The notes beneath the pieces are model-generated. The model did not search any database, was not told the origin of the DNA, and saw nothing but the letters and a program-made list of their open reading frames with translations. Shown here piece after piece: positions 40,425 through 52,141 of a stretch of DNA of 64,000 nt. A program made the translations under genes and the position numbers. The first letter of the stretch is position 1. Every line of letters starts with the position of its first letter. The DNA comes from Centroberyx gerrardi (lineage: Eukaryota; Chordata; Actinopteri; Beryciformes; Berycidae), in contig NC_136005.1 of the NCBI RefSeq assembly GCF_048128805.1, forward strand, positions 17,184,760 to 17,248,759, read 5' to 3'.

Positions 40425-43400
40425 ATGGCTCCTTTTCCAGATGAGGTGGATGTTTTTACTGGCCCACACTGGCGAATGAAGCAGTTGGTGGGCCTATACT
40501 GCGAGAAGGTGTGTATGAGTAAATATTGACCATCAACTTTGAGTTATACAGAGGAATATCTAACGATACATGTTCATCTGGCGAGTGAATGCCAGCTAAC
40601 CCTGAAGTTGACTACCGTTAGCTAGCGTGATAGCTAGCTAGCGTGCTAGCTAACCGCTAGTATACACAACACTCAGACGAAGCAGATGAGATGTTGGGTT
40701 GTCTCGAATCCTCTACCGCTAGTTTGCGAACGTTAGCTACGTGGCTAGACATATGTACATTAGATTGAAGCGGTTGGTTGGCCAGCCAAGTGAAGTATGT
40801 AGGACTGTTGTTTTGTAACATAACCTGAACCCACCCCCTAACCAACTAACGCTTGCTAACTGTTATATGTTTAGCTCGCGTTAGCGTAACTTGCAAGCTA
40901 ACGTAGCTGGTTATGCAACATGCCAGTTAGGCTAACGCTACATGTTAGTTTACACTTGGTGATTCATAAAGTCTGTACCAATTTGAGCTATTACTAACTT
41001 TAGCTGTCTGGTTTAACATTCTCTGATTCTTGCCCCACCACAGCTGTTGTTGGGGTAAGGAGGAAGTACCAATTATTCTGATGTAATGTTACCCGCAGAA
41101 GTGCTAATGTTTATATTTATATTTATCAAATGCGTTAGTTCTCTGGTCGACCTCAGAGACCAGCATAACAGTAGCTAATTCAGCAATTTGTCAGAGTAAA
41201 TATCACTTATAGTTTTAACATGTGACCCTGATACACACCTTTTCTCTTTTTTTCCACAGCTGTCAAAAACTAACTTCTCCAACAACAATGATTTCCGCTC
41301 ATTTCTTCAGTCACTGTGTGCCACATTTAAGGAGTTCAAGATGCATGAACAGATCGAGAATGAGTACATTATCGGCTTGTTGCAACAACGCAGCTGCACC
41401 GTGTACAATGTGCACTCTGACAACAAACTCTCAGAGATGCTATCCCTCTTTGAGAAAGGGCTGCACAATGTTAAGGTGAATATATAAGTTTTCAAGTGAA
41501 ATTCATGAACATGCCATGGGCCTAAATCTACTGTCCCATATGTTTAAGTGTTACTCAGCAGAGAAATAGTAGGCTTTACCTGCAGGTAAATCATACATGA
41601 GTCCGTCAGAGCTCAGTTAATGCTATATGACCACTGGGGAGGTAACACTCTGTTATTAGAGAAACTATTAGGTTAGCCACCCAAAATCACTATAGCATGA
41701 CAGTCTGTACATTGCCAACAAATATGGGTGCTGCCTAGGTGGGTTTAGCAAACAGTTGGACAGTAACACCTGTCAAAAAAAACACAAATGTCTCATCAAA
41801 CAGTGCAGACTATTATTCTGTTAATATGATGGCATTGTATTATTTGACATGGAGAAATTACATGGAAATATAGGCTATTTTAAAAATGTTACAAATATCT
41901 ACTGAATCTATTGAAATACATGCTTACAATGTGTTAAAGCCATCTGTATAGTGGTAATTCTCCTTAACAAGTGGGGATAAAATTCAACTTGATCAATTTA
42001 CACTGACATGCAAGTGCACATAATGGCGCTTTTCAGTGTGTCACTGACAAAATATGCACACGTTACCTCTGTATTTGGAAAGCTCATGTGTAGTGTAAAT
42101 GGAAGATTGGTGTACAGCTGAAGGAATCTTGCACTTTGCTCAGTTGTAATGAAACTAGCAGTGCACTTGCTGTACTTTACATTGAATATTTTCCTGATCA
42201 GAATAGGTTTTTCTACTAGGTCGAGTGGTTGGTTAGAGCAGGGTCATTTTTTTTGATGGGTTTGGTCTATACACTGGAACGGAAACAGTAGTGCCAGTTT
42301 CGATGTATGTGTTGAGTGTTAAGAAAGGAAAAGATATTTCAGCTCCTGAATGTAGAATAATATGCATTCAAGCCATCTGACAAATTTTAGTATCTGCCTA
42401 AAAAATGGCATGGAGGAGTGGGAACTGCGTTAAGACAGATTTTTTTTTTGTAACAACTCTGTACACAATGTTAGGGTGGTAGGTTCTGCTGTGTTTGTCT
42501 ATGGATGGTTGTGCTGATGAGAATGAGGCCTTTTGCAGAAAGAAGTGGGCTGATATGTTGACCTATTTGAGTTCCATTTGTATAATAGAAGCAGGATTGT
42601 TTTTGTGATCTGCTTAACGGTGTTAGGAGACAAGAGTTATTGTTCTCTCTCAAGCCATGGGCAAACCAAAAATGGGCTTTCCAGAATGGTGCAATTGTGT
42701 AAATGTTAACTTCCGCTCTTTCCCAATCAGTTTGTAAAAACAGAGGAACATTCCATTGCCTTGGACAAGCCCTCAAACATGGAGATCCTGCACTCTGTCT
42801 TCAACTGGGGAAAAACCATGGTTTTAATCCGTTGTGAAAGAGCTAGTTGAGATTATTAATTCTGAAAAGGTTATTCAAATTTTCTTTCAAGAGTTCATAC
42901 ATTATACTAACATTTATTGAAGGATTCAAATTTTTTATATTGCCATGTGTTGTAATTCAGTGACAACAAAAAATGTGTCACTATGTGACCACACCCTATT
43001 TTGTCATGGCATTATAGCAGTGTAGTTGTATGAAAGGACTGAATTGGCAGAAGTTGTAGATGGGGCTGTGAATGACTGTCATGTTGACTGTCGATTAGCT
43101 GTCATGTTTGAAATGCATTACATAATGTAAATAAATAATATGCTGTGTTTCTAGAGTGAATATGAGCAGCTTAACTATGCCCAGCAGCTGAAGGAGAGAC
43201 TGGAAGCTTTCACACAGGACTTTCTGCCCCACATGAAGGAAGAGGAAGAGGTATAAAACATTCAAATGTCTGTGTTTTTTATAATTATCTTTTAATCAAA
43301 TGATTTCCCAAAGAATGGGTGAGCTCCAGGAACTTTATGAAAGCATTTTTCTTTCTAGTCCAGTCTATTGCACTGTTGGCATTTGTTTATAACCTAACGA

Positions 43401-46400
43401 GATGTATTGCAGGTGTTTCAGCCCATGCTGATGCAATACTTCACCTATGAGGAGCTCAAGGACATCAAGAAACAGGTGATAGCGCAGCACTGCAGCCAGC
43501 AGCAATGGGACTGTGCAGCTGAGGTGTTGAAGGGACTCAGCTTGTGGAGCCAGGCAGAGGAGCTGCAGAAAGCCTTCAAATACGCAGATCATGAGAAGAC
43601 AGATGATGGTTAGTGAGTCTGTTCACAAATTTTTGGTTTTGTAAAACTATTTGTATTATCTTTACTACCTGAGTACTTCCAATATACTTGTGGTTCAAAA
43701 CAAACATCACCACTGTGGCAGCCTAAAGGTTTGAGAAGCCAGCTTGTGACCAGAAGGTCACCAGCTTGAATCTCCGGACCAGCTGGGCAAATCTTTTTGG
43801 AGGAAGCAAAAAACAAAAGCTTGCCTTTTCCGTAAAAACTACCATTGGAGGGCCTTTGAGTAAGGCACTTAAGCACCATCTGCTCCGCTGTAAATGTTCA
43901 GTGGCAAACAATCTAAGACTGTGGCTGTAATAGATAGCCCCAGGTATGAGTGTTAGTGAGTGACTGTGGAGCAGGTGTTATTTAATACAAGCAAACAAGT
44001 TCAGCATACATTCCCTGGGTAAATAACACTCCCAACTTGCCATCTTCATAAGGAGGTTGTTCCAGTAGATGTAACTAGCTTTTACAGGAAATGAGTTGAC
44101 AATTTACCTCATGTCTAAGTATTTCAGTCATTGGTTCTACTATGGCATTAAGAGGTACACTTAAAATTTGACTGTCTTGAGAGTCAGTCAAAGGCAAAGC
44201 TGTTTTCTGTTGTTCCTCAGAACTGGAGCAGAAGGGGCGTTCTTCAACCCACATCTCCCAGCTCCCTACAGAGATCATGCTGAGGCTGTTCCTCCACTTG
44301 GGCCCTGATGATCTGTGTCGCTGTAGTCAAGTGTGCACCGCTTGGTCAGAGCTGACCAAGACTGGCTCTCTGTGGAGGCACCTCTACCCTGTACACTGGG
44401 CCAGAGGTGAGCTGCTGATAGCTGTTGTTTACCTCGAAGTGTTTTACACATGTAAGGTATTTGACATAATTATGGTGGCTATATAGTGGTGCTGCCCCAC
44501 TAATGTGTGTGTGTGTCTTTAATGTAGGGGATTATTATAGCGGCCCTCCAGGTGATCTTGACCAGGAGCCGGATGACGAGTGGGTGAAGAGTCGACAGGA
44601 TGAGGGTCGAGCCTATCAGGAATGGGATGAGGATGCTGATGTGGATGAGTCTGGTGAGATTTGATCTTCACTGAGGCGCACGCATCAATTGTAGTGACGA
44701 AAACAGTGTTTCAGAAAATGTTATTATAATTAATTCTTTATATAGCACTTATCTAAAGCCCCTTTCAGACAGAAGTTGGCAAAAAGGCGCTATTGGAAAT
44801 GCAGCATTGCTAGTTCTAAATCCATTCACACCTACCTTTAACAAGCCATCAATTTGCCAACTTCTTGCTAAGTAATACCAGACACACGCAAGCAGTTGTT
44901 TACACTAATCAGCTGTTAAAGATGGGTTGGACTGTAGAAGTTTTATGTTTTTAACATCTTTTGTAATTGTTTGAAAGTGCGCAAGGCAGTGGAAACTATA
45001 CATATAGCTACTAGTAATGCAGACGAGTCTTCTAAAAACTTGACCACAGCCAGGAGAAGATATCACGCAAAAATAACGGCACCGTTCTCTACAGGCATGG
45101 GCTAGTTTGACATTCCTGATGTTTAATTTGGAAAATCAATGGAGCTGCCAAAGCTGTTATATCTCACGCTCCGCTCAGCTGTTCAACCGCTGGGCTCGAG
45201 GTAAACATGGGTGTGTTTTTTTCCAATTGGTTATCTTCGCGATATAACTTAACACGCTATAATAACGTTCACCACGTAATGCCTAAGAAAGATTGCTTTT
45301 TAAGGTACTCCTTTCACGCAGCACAAAAAGCCGACTTTGAACTGGCTTCATGACTCGGTTGGATGGCTTCAACCCAGCTTTTTTTTTTCATCTGTGTAAA
45401 ATGGGCTTTAAAGGACCTGCTTAAAATGTATGAAAGGGAGATAACTGAGAAAAACTGAGAAATGCGTTTTAAATGAAAGTGGTTAAGGAAAGAAATAAAA
45501 TCATAACAAACAACACAAGATTAAAAGTGGGCAAAATCCAAATTATTACATGAAAGCAAGTCTATAAAGTGTGTTTTAAGAAGTGATTCAAAAGATGATA
45601 ACAAACAGGTCTGCTGTATAGCTAGGGGCCAAACCTAGCCATGCTTTAAAGGTGATCATTAAAATCAACTCTAAATCTAACATGAGTTAATTGTTTCATC
45701 CTAACACTTGTTTGTGTTAGATGTGTCTGGGCATATGGAGGCAATTAGCACTGCTCAGAGGGAGAAGAAGCTTCTGAATGGGATTATCCAGAACCTTCTG
45801 CCAGCTGTGGGTTCTTCTGTCAAGTCCATTGTTCTGGCGTACAGCTCTACAGTCTCCAGTAAAATGGTATGTAGTGCAAAATTTTCCCCTGTTGTCACCG
45901 TAATGGCACAATAGCTAAATATGAAGATTGCTTCTGACTGAACTGACTTCATCTTGCGAAGAGGATTGACTGTATTTTTGTCCTCTTTCAGGTGCGTCAG
46001 ATCCTCAGCCTCTGCCCTAATGTCACTCACCTGGACATGACCCAGACTGATGTTACGGACTTTGCATTTGACAGGTAACTGTTGCACCTTAATCTGCACA
46101 GTCTCTTTCTCCTCTTTAATTTTCATCCAAGTCTCTTTGCTTTGTAGTGGTATGGAGTTTAATATTAGTCGGCTATATTCTTTATGTGAACTCATTTAAT
46201 ACTCATCACTATGTGCTTGTCTTCCACTCTCTTTCAGTTGGTCATCTCTTGGAGCTTGTCTCTCTTTGGAGCACCTCGACTTGTCGGGGTGTGAGAAGAT
46301 CACTGACCACACCCTGAAGAAACTGTCTATTGGGCTGGGTGACCTGACATCTTCCACATCCTTTGGGAAACGCTCAGACCGACGAGCCAAGCTTCTTAAA

Positions 46401-48442
46401 AGTCCCCCAATACCCATCACCCTACTGGATGAGAGGAATCTACATCCAGTGGTGCGGAAGCGGCAGGCCATAATTTTCAAGCAGAGGGCAGGCCGTTGGG
46501 GCACTGCCTGCACCCCCACCCAAGTGTGGGTCCTGGACCCCTCAGACCTTGCTGATATTGAAGATGCGGCGGAGTGGAGCCGTCGTGGTGGGGTGTCTGT
46601 TCCTGAAGGGAAGAGTTTTGTAGAGACACAGCTTGGGGGAAGTTCATGCTGTTGCAGGAGGAGTAGGAGGCGTGGGCACAGGACTGGCTTTAATGCCTCC
46701 TATTTGCATCAGCAGTATGCCATGTCTGGAGAGATGCTCTGTGGTCACTCCACCTGCTGCACTAGCGAAATGGCCCTCAGGACTTTAACTGGGCCTCAGT
46801 GTGAGTCAGGCATTACCAGGGGCATCACTGCAGAGCTTCGGACTAAATGCTCCTTTGGGGGCCTGCAGTGTCTGGAGCGTGGAAACAGGACTGACCAGTC
46901 AGAGGCTAAACGCTCACTGAGATTTCTCAGTCTCTCTGGATGCTATCACGTCACTGATTTGGGCTTGAGGTAAAGATCATCTCTTGCTTTATTTCAAACA
47001 AACCAAAAGGATATTCTTTTTTTGGTAACACTTGGGTATGTTTACATGCACACATCACTGGTTATTGTGAATAATCAGATAAAGGCGATAGCTTGACTAA
47101 AGCCCTTACATGATTTGAAGTAACACAATTTCCCCTAATAACAAGGATTTATATGGCTTGATTTGATAGTTGGGCGGATGTGATGCAGTCAGATGAAAAA
47201 TATCGGAACCTTTGTCAGTTTGCATTGATATTTACAGAACACATTGCAAGCAATATTATTTTGAGTGCTAGTTGAAAACAAAAGACCCATAATAACCCAT
47301 GCAGTTTATGACATGTGACTGTTGCCATGTTTTCATTTGTACAAGCACTCTGCCACTGCATCTGGGTAAACCCCCTCTGCAACCTTTTTCACATGTGCAG
47401 GTTTAAAAAAGACTGAGTGAAATTGGGTTAACATGTTTACATGGCCAAATAAATCGGAAGATTAGGTAGAAATCTTGTGTTAATCAGGTTATGATTCCAT
47501 CAATTATGATCTTATTCTGATTAAGGCATGTACATGACATTTGCTATAGTCAGACTATTGCCTTAATCAGGTTAAGAAGGGATTATTGGTGTTCACTTAG
47601 ACATACCCACTGTCTTTAGTTGGTGTGCATGGTGCTGTACACTAAATGTTTATGCATGTGTTTCAGGGCTCTGTCTCAGCGTGGAGGACTTCCTGTCCTG
47701 GAGCATCTCAACTTGTCTGGTTGCCTCTTCATCACTGAGGTGGGGCTGCAGGAGCTGGTGTCTGCCTGTCCTGCCCTCAATGATGAGCACTTCTATTACT
47801 GCGACAACATCAACGGTAACACACACAAATGGAATTGTTTATGTTGGTGACAGACATTGTTGATGAATGTATGTGAGACAAGGGTCCTGTATAGCTGAGT
47901 GGGTAGAGCATGGCACTAGCATTGCCAGGGTTTAGGGGTTGAAACCACTGGTATAGCAAGGCACTTGGAAAAGGCCTGTGTTAGATGTTAAATTGCATAT
48001 GAAGATGTCATATTGAATGGAAGGTAGATTTGTTAGCAGACTTATTACAATGTGTGATAACTGACAAACATTACTAACCCCACATAGCATGTGTCCTAGT
48101 GTAAGTGCCTTAAGTAACCGATGCTGATCTTGTGAGGTGGAAGGTAAGTAGGCATTACAGTAGCCAGTACGATGCCTTCTATATTCACTGTCACAGCTTT
48201 TTGTAACCAGTTGTGTGCTTTAAATCCTAATATTTAATTTTCTAATATCAGTGGATTGTGAATACAAGGGCATGCAGGACAGTAAATCTCAACAGAAGCT
48301 TTTTCCCTTGTATTGTGGCATGCGATTCAGTGGGCGATCACTCTAACGGTGGTGTTTCTCTGCAGGTCCCCACGCAGACACGGCCAGCGGCTGCCAGAAC
48401 CTGCAGTGTGGCTTCAGGGCCTGCTGTCGCTCTGGAGAGTGA
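40425..48442 (+). CDS. fbxl5: F-box and leucine-rich repeat protein 5 (FBXL5), complete, 11 coding exons
   Basis: Iron- and oxygen-sensing substrate receptor of an SCF ubiquitin ligase that degrades IRP2. Exons: 40425-40508, 41260-41475, 43155-43250, 43413-43608, 44221-44406, 44528-44653, 45721-45866, 45992-46074, 46238-46969, 47667-47815, 48366-48442; 2,091 nt, 696 aa against 691 in human. The N-terminal hemerythrin domain keeps all expected di-iron ligands: H15, H57, E58, E61, H80, H126, E130. The F-box (exon 5) reads [23 protein letters not shown] words [33 protein letters not shown] and [12 protein letters not shown] follow. The C terminus keeps the cysteines that hold the 2Fe-2S cluster (FYYCDNING, then [18 protein letters not shown]). 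Exon 9 contains the long, poorly conserved, Cys-rich insertion typical of the family. Confidence 0.97.
40509..41259 (+). other. fbxl5: fbxl5 intron 1, dense in GCTAGC/GCTAAC words
   Basis: Between 40600 and 40960 the sequence is crowded with CTAGC, GCTAAC and CGTTAGC words, including GATAGCTAGCTAGCGTGCTA. Similar words flank the first splice sites of sh3rf1 and nek1. No coding frame. Confidence 0.6.
43716..43960 (+). mobile_element. Probable tRNA-derived SINE in fbxl5 intron 4
   Basis: The head reads TGGCAGCCTAAAGG (A-box-like) and, about 40 nt on, CACCAGCTTGAATCTCC (B-box-like). The body (GAGTAAGGCACTTAAGCACC...CTGCTCCGCTGTAAATG) is of a type seen after tRNA-like heads in fish SINEs. It lacks tRNA cloverleaf integrity, so it is not a functional tRNA. 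Confidence 0.55.
44754..45412. mobile_element. MITE with ~22-bp imperfect terminal inverted repeats in fbxl5 intron 6
   Basis: Left end TAAAGCCCCTTTCAGACAGA; reverse complement of right end TAAAGCCCATTTTACACAGA. About 660 bp, no coding frame. No target duplication is clear. Confidence 0.6.
47021..47600. repeat. Dispersed repeat of the GTTTACATGCACA type in fbxl5 intron 9
   Basis: Words such as TGTTTACATGCACAC at the left, ACATGTTTACATGGCCAAAT near the middle and AGGCATGTACATGAC near the right, with AATCAG/CTGATT words, suggest an old MITE. Ends cannot be fixed. Confidence 0.35.
47885..48010 (+). mobile_element. tRNA-derived SINE fragment in fbxl5 intron 10
   Basis: TATAGCTGAGTGGGTAGAGC is an A-box/D-arm-like head. 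CCAGGG... and GGGGTTGAAACCACTG form the B-box region, followed by AGCAAGGCACTTGGAAAAGG. The spacing is right for a tRNA-derived SINE of the fish type. Confidence 0.65.
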
Positions 48443-49650
48443 TCTTGCATAGCGCCACTCTCCCACCCTGTCACGTCTCCTTTTATTGCACTTTAACCTG
48501 GGAATACCATTCGCTGTATTTTGTGTCACTCAAAAAATTGTTTCTGGATGAAACTGTAAAAGAAATATTTCTCCTGGCACTTCCATTTCCATCTGTATTT
48601 CTAGGAAATACTCCTTTAGAAAAGGAAAATATTAATGGGTGTTGGATTTGAAGTATCTGCAAATGTACATTCTGGTTCCTTTTTTTTGGTTTTGAAAAAG
48701 TGTTTGTTTTATTTTGTTTTTGAGTTCCAAAAATTTGAGAAATGTGAGCACCAAGTACTTGCTGTTTTCTGTAGGAAATTAAACCATGCTTCCTAAACCG
48801 TCACTAACTAACAAGCTGTACTGACTAGGTCCCCTTCTCCCACTCACACTTGTGTGTTTTAATCACTCATTTATTACCATACCATTCATACTTACCATAG
48901 AATAACCTGAATGATTGTAGCAATGAAGCGATCTGTTTTAGAGGAATTATTTGTTTTTCACCTTCATGTGACACACACACGCACATTTGTCATTTAATGG
49001 AAAGGGTGATGTGGAAAATTAGGCACGATTGAGTTAATTGTTTCCTCCCCCTAGATTGAAGTTGACTGCATTGGACGGCTGTGATGGTATTGACGGTTAC
49101 TCCTAGAGTACACTGAGGACTTCTGACCCCCACAGGCTCCAATGCTTGTTAACGCTGTCACTATTCATACTGCCACAGCATCCATTGAATTACTGAGACA
49201 TGAGTACAGGCTGTGCAGGCATAGGAATTGGTATCTGATGTTGCAGTATAGTCTTAACCATCTCTTTAGAAATTTGATGTCATGCCTAATCTTCATTATA
49301 ACTGTTTGCTGTTGAGACTTTTGCTTATATCTCAGTGAAAAACTTTCTTTTAGCACTCCAATGTTGTGGGAAAAGAAATGGACCAATGCTCATATAGGAG
49401 AGACTATTTTGATACAACCCATGCAGTTGTTGAAGAGATTTAGCGTAGCTAAGAGTGGATTTAAAAGAATCACCTTCAGCTCAGAAGAAGCCTACTGTGT
49501 TCTCTGGTCAACATTCAGATTGTATTGCATCTTAAATCAATCTGCAAGAGGCATTATTTGCTTGTTCAAAAATCTTGCATGAGGAGTTCTATTGGTAATG
49601 TAAAATTCAGAAGCAGAACAATAAAAGTATCTTGGGGTTTAAAGCTCTAC
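48443..49650 (+). other. fbxl5: fbxl5 3' UTR with polyadenylation signal
   Basis: No frame fits the gene after the stop at 48440-48442. A consensus AATAAA occurs at 49620-49625 (context AACAATAAAAGTATC), about 1.2 kb after the stop and just before a run of T at 49654-49677. The next gene ends on the opposite strand at 49988, so the two 3' ends are only about 340 bp apart at the stop side. Confidence 0.75.
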
Positions 49651-49987
49651 TGTTGTTTTTTTTTTTTTTTTTTTTTTATACTAGAGTATAAACCTGATTA
49701 AGTGAAGGATAATTGAGAAATCTTGTTAATATATACAAGCAGTTAAAAATGTTATTATACAGTCATGACATGGTAGTAGACAAAGTAGTTTTTATCAACA
49801 TAAATATACAAATTTCAAGAACCTAATATATTATTAGGAATGATCAATAACGTGTATACACTAGTATGCAAACAAATACTGCAAGTGAATGCAAATGAAT
49901 TGCATAAAAAAGTCATCAGCCTAAATTACTGAGGCTCATGTACAAAAGTAGTAAAGTACAGTTGTAAAGTGTCTCTGCTATCAACAG

Positions 49988-52141
49988 TTATGTGCGGATG
50001 AGTGAGGCCAAGTACACCCATACAGACAGGACATTATTAGGGTAGGGGTGCACATACACAGCCAGAGCAAACTCCACATTAGATGCCTCCACATTGTGAA
50101 CTCCGGTGCTGTAGACCGCCTCAATGATGGGACGAATCTCGGAGAATGGGAGATGAAGGGGGAATCCTGCAATCTAATAAAAGGAACAAATGCCAATTAG
50201 AGGTACTGTTCTGTATCTGTGGTAAGAATTAATTCATGTGAGATCATGCGCTTTCCATGAGCTGACATTTTGTCAGACCAGAGAATATTCCATCATCGGA
50301 AAACAAACTCCCAAGTGGGAGGCACCCCAGATGATTTCATTGTTCGGAACACTAAATGGGTGATTTACAGCCTGCAGTAGCTTTCTCCCAGTCACTCCCT
50401 TTTCAGACTTACCCTGTAGTCTCCCAGCAGGCTCTGTAGCTCCAGGCGGTGCTCGTCTGCCACATCCCGCCCCGCGCTCCCCTCCAGCTTGGGCAGGAAG
50501 TGTCTCAGGGTGGAGGTGCAGTAGCGGTTCCAGCGGGTTGGGTGACGAGGCCGCCACTCCATGATCTTCTCCTTAAGGATCTTCTCAATTCTATGGAGGG
50601 AGAGGTGTGTTTTGTCCTGTGCACAACTGCAGTCTGACCCTATCAATAGCATGACAAGGTGCTAGAAATAACTACTTCAGCTGCCACCACTTGCCTGTCC
50701 TGAAGCTCTGCTGCGGCTGCTTTGTCTGTGCGGCGATACACCAGCTCCTCGGGCTAAAATACAGAAGGAGACGAGAGAGTAGAAAATTAGATGACGTTAC
50801 TGGAGGTCATATACGATTATACAGAAATGCTGAACACTCACTTGTACACTGGACAGCCCAGGGTGGGAGAAGGATCGGGAGAAGAAGGGCTTCCACATAT
50901 TGGCTTTCGTGACATCAAAAGTCGTCCTCATCGGGGAAGTATACTCCTGAATGTTGAACCACACCTAAGGGACAGTCACAGAAAACTATTGAAAATGATT
51001 CAATAAAGTATCCAATTAAATTTCACACTGTTAATCATATTAACATGATGTCAATGAGTTGCACCCTCCTGGCTGCCAAAGCACTCACATTGTCAGCGCT
51101 GACCAGGCAACCAACTGTTTGTAGTGGGCAGAAGGTGTCATACTGGCCATAGTACTGACCACTGCTGGGGTTCCAGATCAGGTAGCGGCTCTGCTCATAG
51201 GTCAAGACATAGGCTGTGAGTCCCTAAGAGATAAAGAGATCAAAGACCTATTAGTGCCGCAGCAACAGCCCTCAAAACGGCTTTGGTTTTTGAAATATCT
51301 CCACCTGAGGAAGTGTAAAACACAATCATGTTTGTTTTCTTTCATCTTAATTGTTTCATATTAATAAAATGGTGGTTGAAAAAAATCACTGCAAAGGTGA
51401 AAAATATGGTTGTGTTTTGTTCTATCCCAGTTAAAGGTCCTGTTGTGACACAATAGGAATCAAATAAATATAAAACCCTTCTCAAGTTTTCCAACTTTAC
51501 CCACCTCAGGGATAGCGGTGCCAATTATAAGCCATGCTTTTTTGCCCATAGACAGGAAGTAGTTGCACAACAGTACAGCATGTTCTTCCTCATCACCAGC
51601 TAGGAGGGTGAGGAATTGCTGCAAACAGGAAGAGGAAGCACAAGCTTAGATGGGTGTTTTCCTCTTCTTAACAATGCCAATCCCAGTATCTCAGAGAGGG
51701 TCCACTCACATCACAGGTGCTCCACAGGTCACAAACACCAGAAAACGAAATGCTGTCTGGCAGAGAGGGGATGAGCGAAACAAACCGCGTAACCAGTTCC
51801 TGTGTAGAGACAGAGCAAGTGTGTGAGACTGGATCCAGTCAAATAAGAAAAACAAGCCATGAGAAACAAAATAGAAGATAGGGGTTAGTGGCCTTTTTAC
51901 AACATGAGTCAGGTGACGGTGGTGACCCCTCACTGACCGTGGCTTCCTGGGGGCTGCTGGGAAATGCATCCAGTAACTCCTGTGGGGGGTTGAGCGGCCG
52001 GATGTAGCGGGTGATGAAGGCCGTCTTCCCACTGATGTCTATGACGGTGGTGAGGCAGGGTCGGTCTGGGTAGCCCAGCGCTGCATCTCTCTCAAATCTC
52101 TCAGATGCCTGAAGTAAGTGTTCATCTTCTTGGCTGTCAAA
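49988..52141 (-). CDS. cc2d2a: cc2d2a: C-terminal transglutaminase-like fold region
   Basis: The last exons encode [80 protein letters not shown] and [17 protein letters not shown]. In the CC2D2 family this part has been described as an inactive transglutaminase-like/peptidase fold. The conserved end is [20 protein letters not shown] followed by [13 protein letters not shown]. Confidence 0.9.

Noticed and set aside
43716..43790. Possible tRNA gene
   Set aside because: A- and B-box-like words exist, but arms do not pair and the sequence continues into a SINE-type body.
47021..47600. Extra fbxl5 exon
   Set aside because: Exons 9 and 10 join in phase without it, and the sequence is repeat-like.
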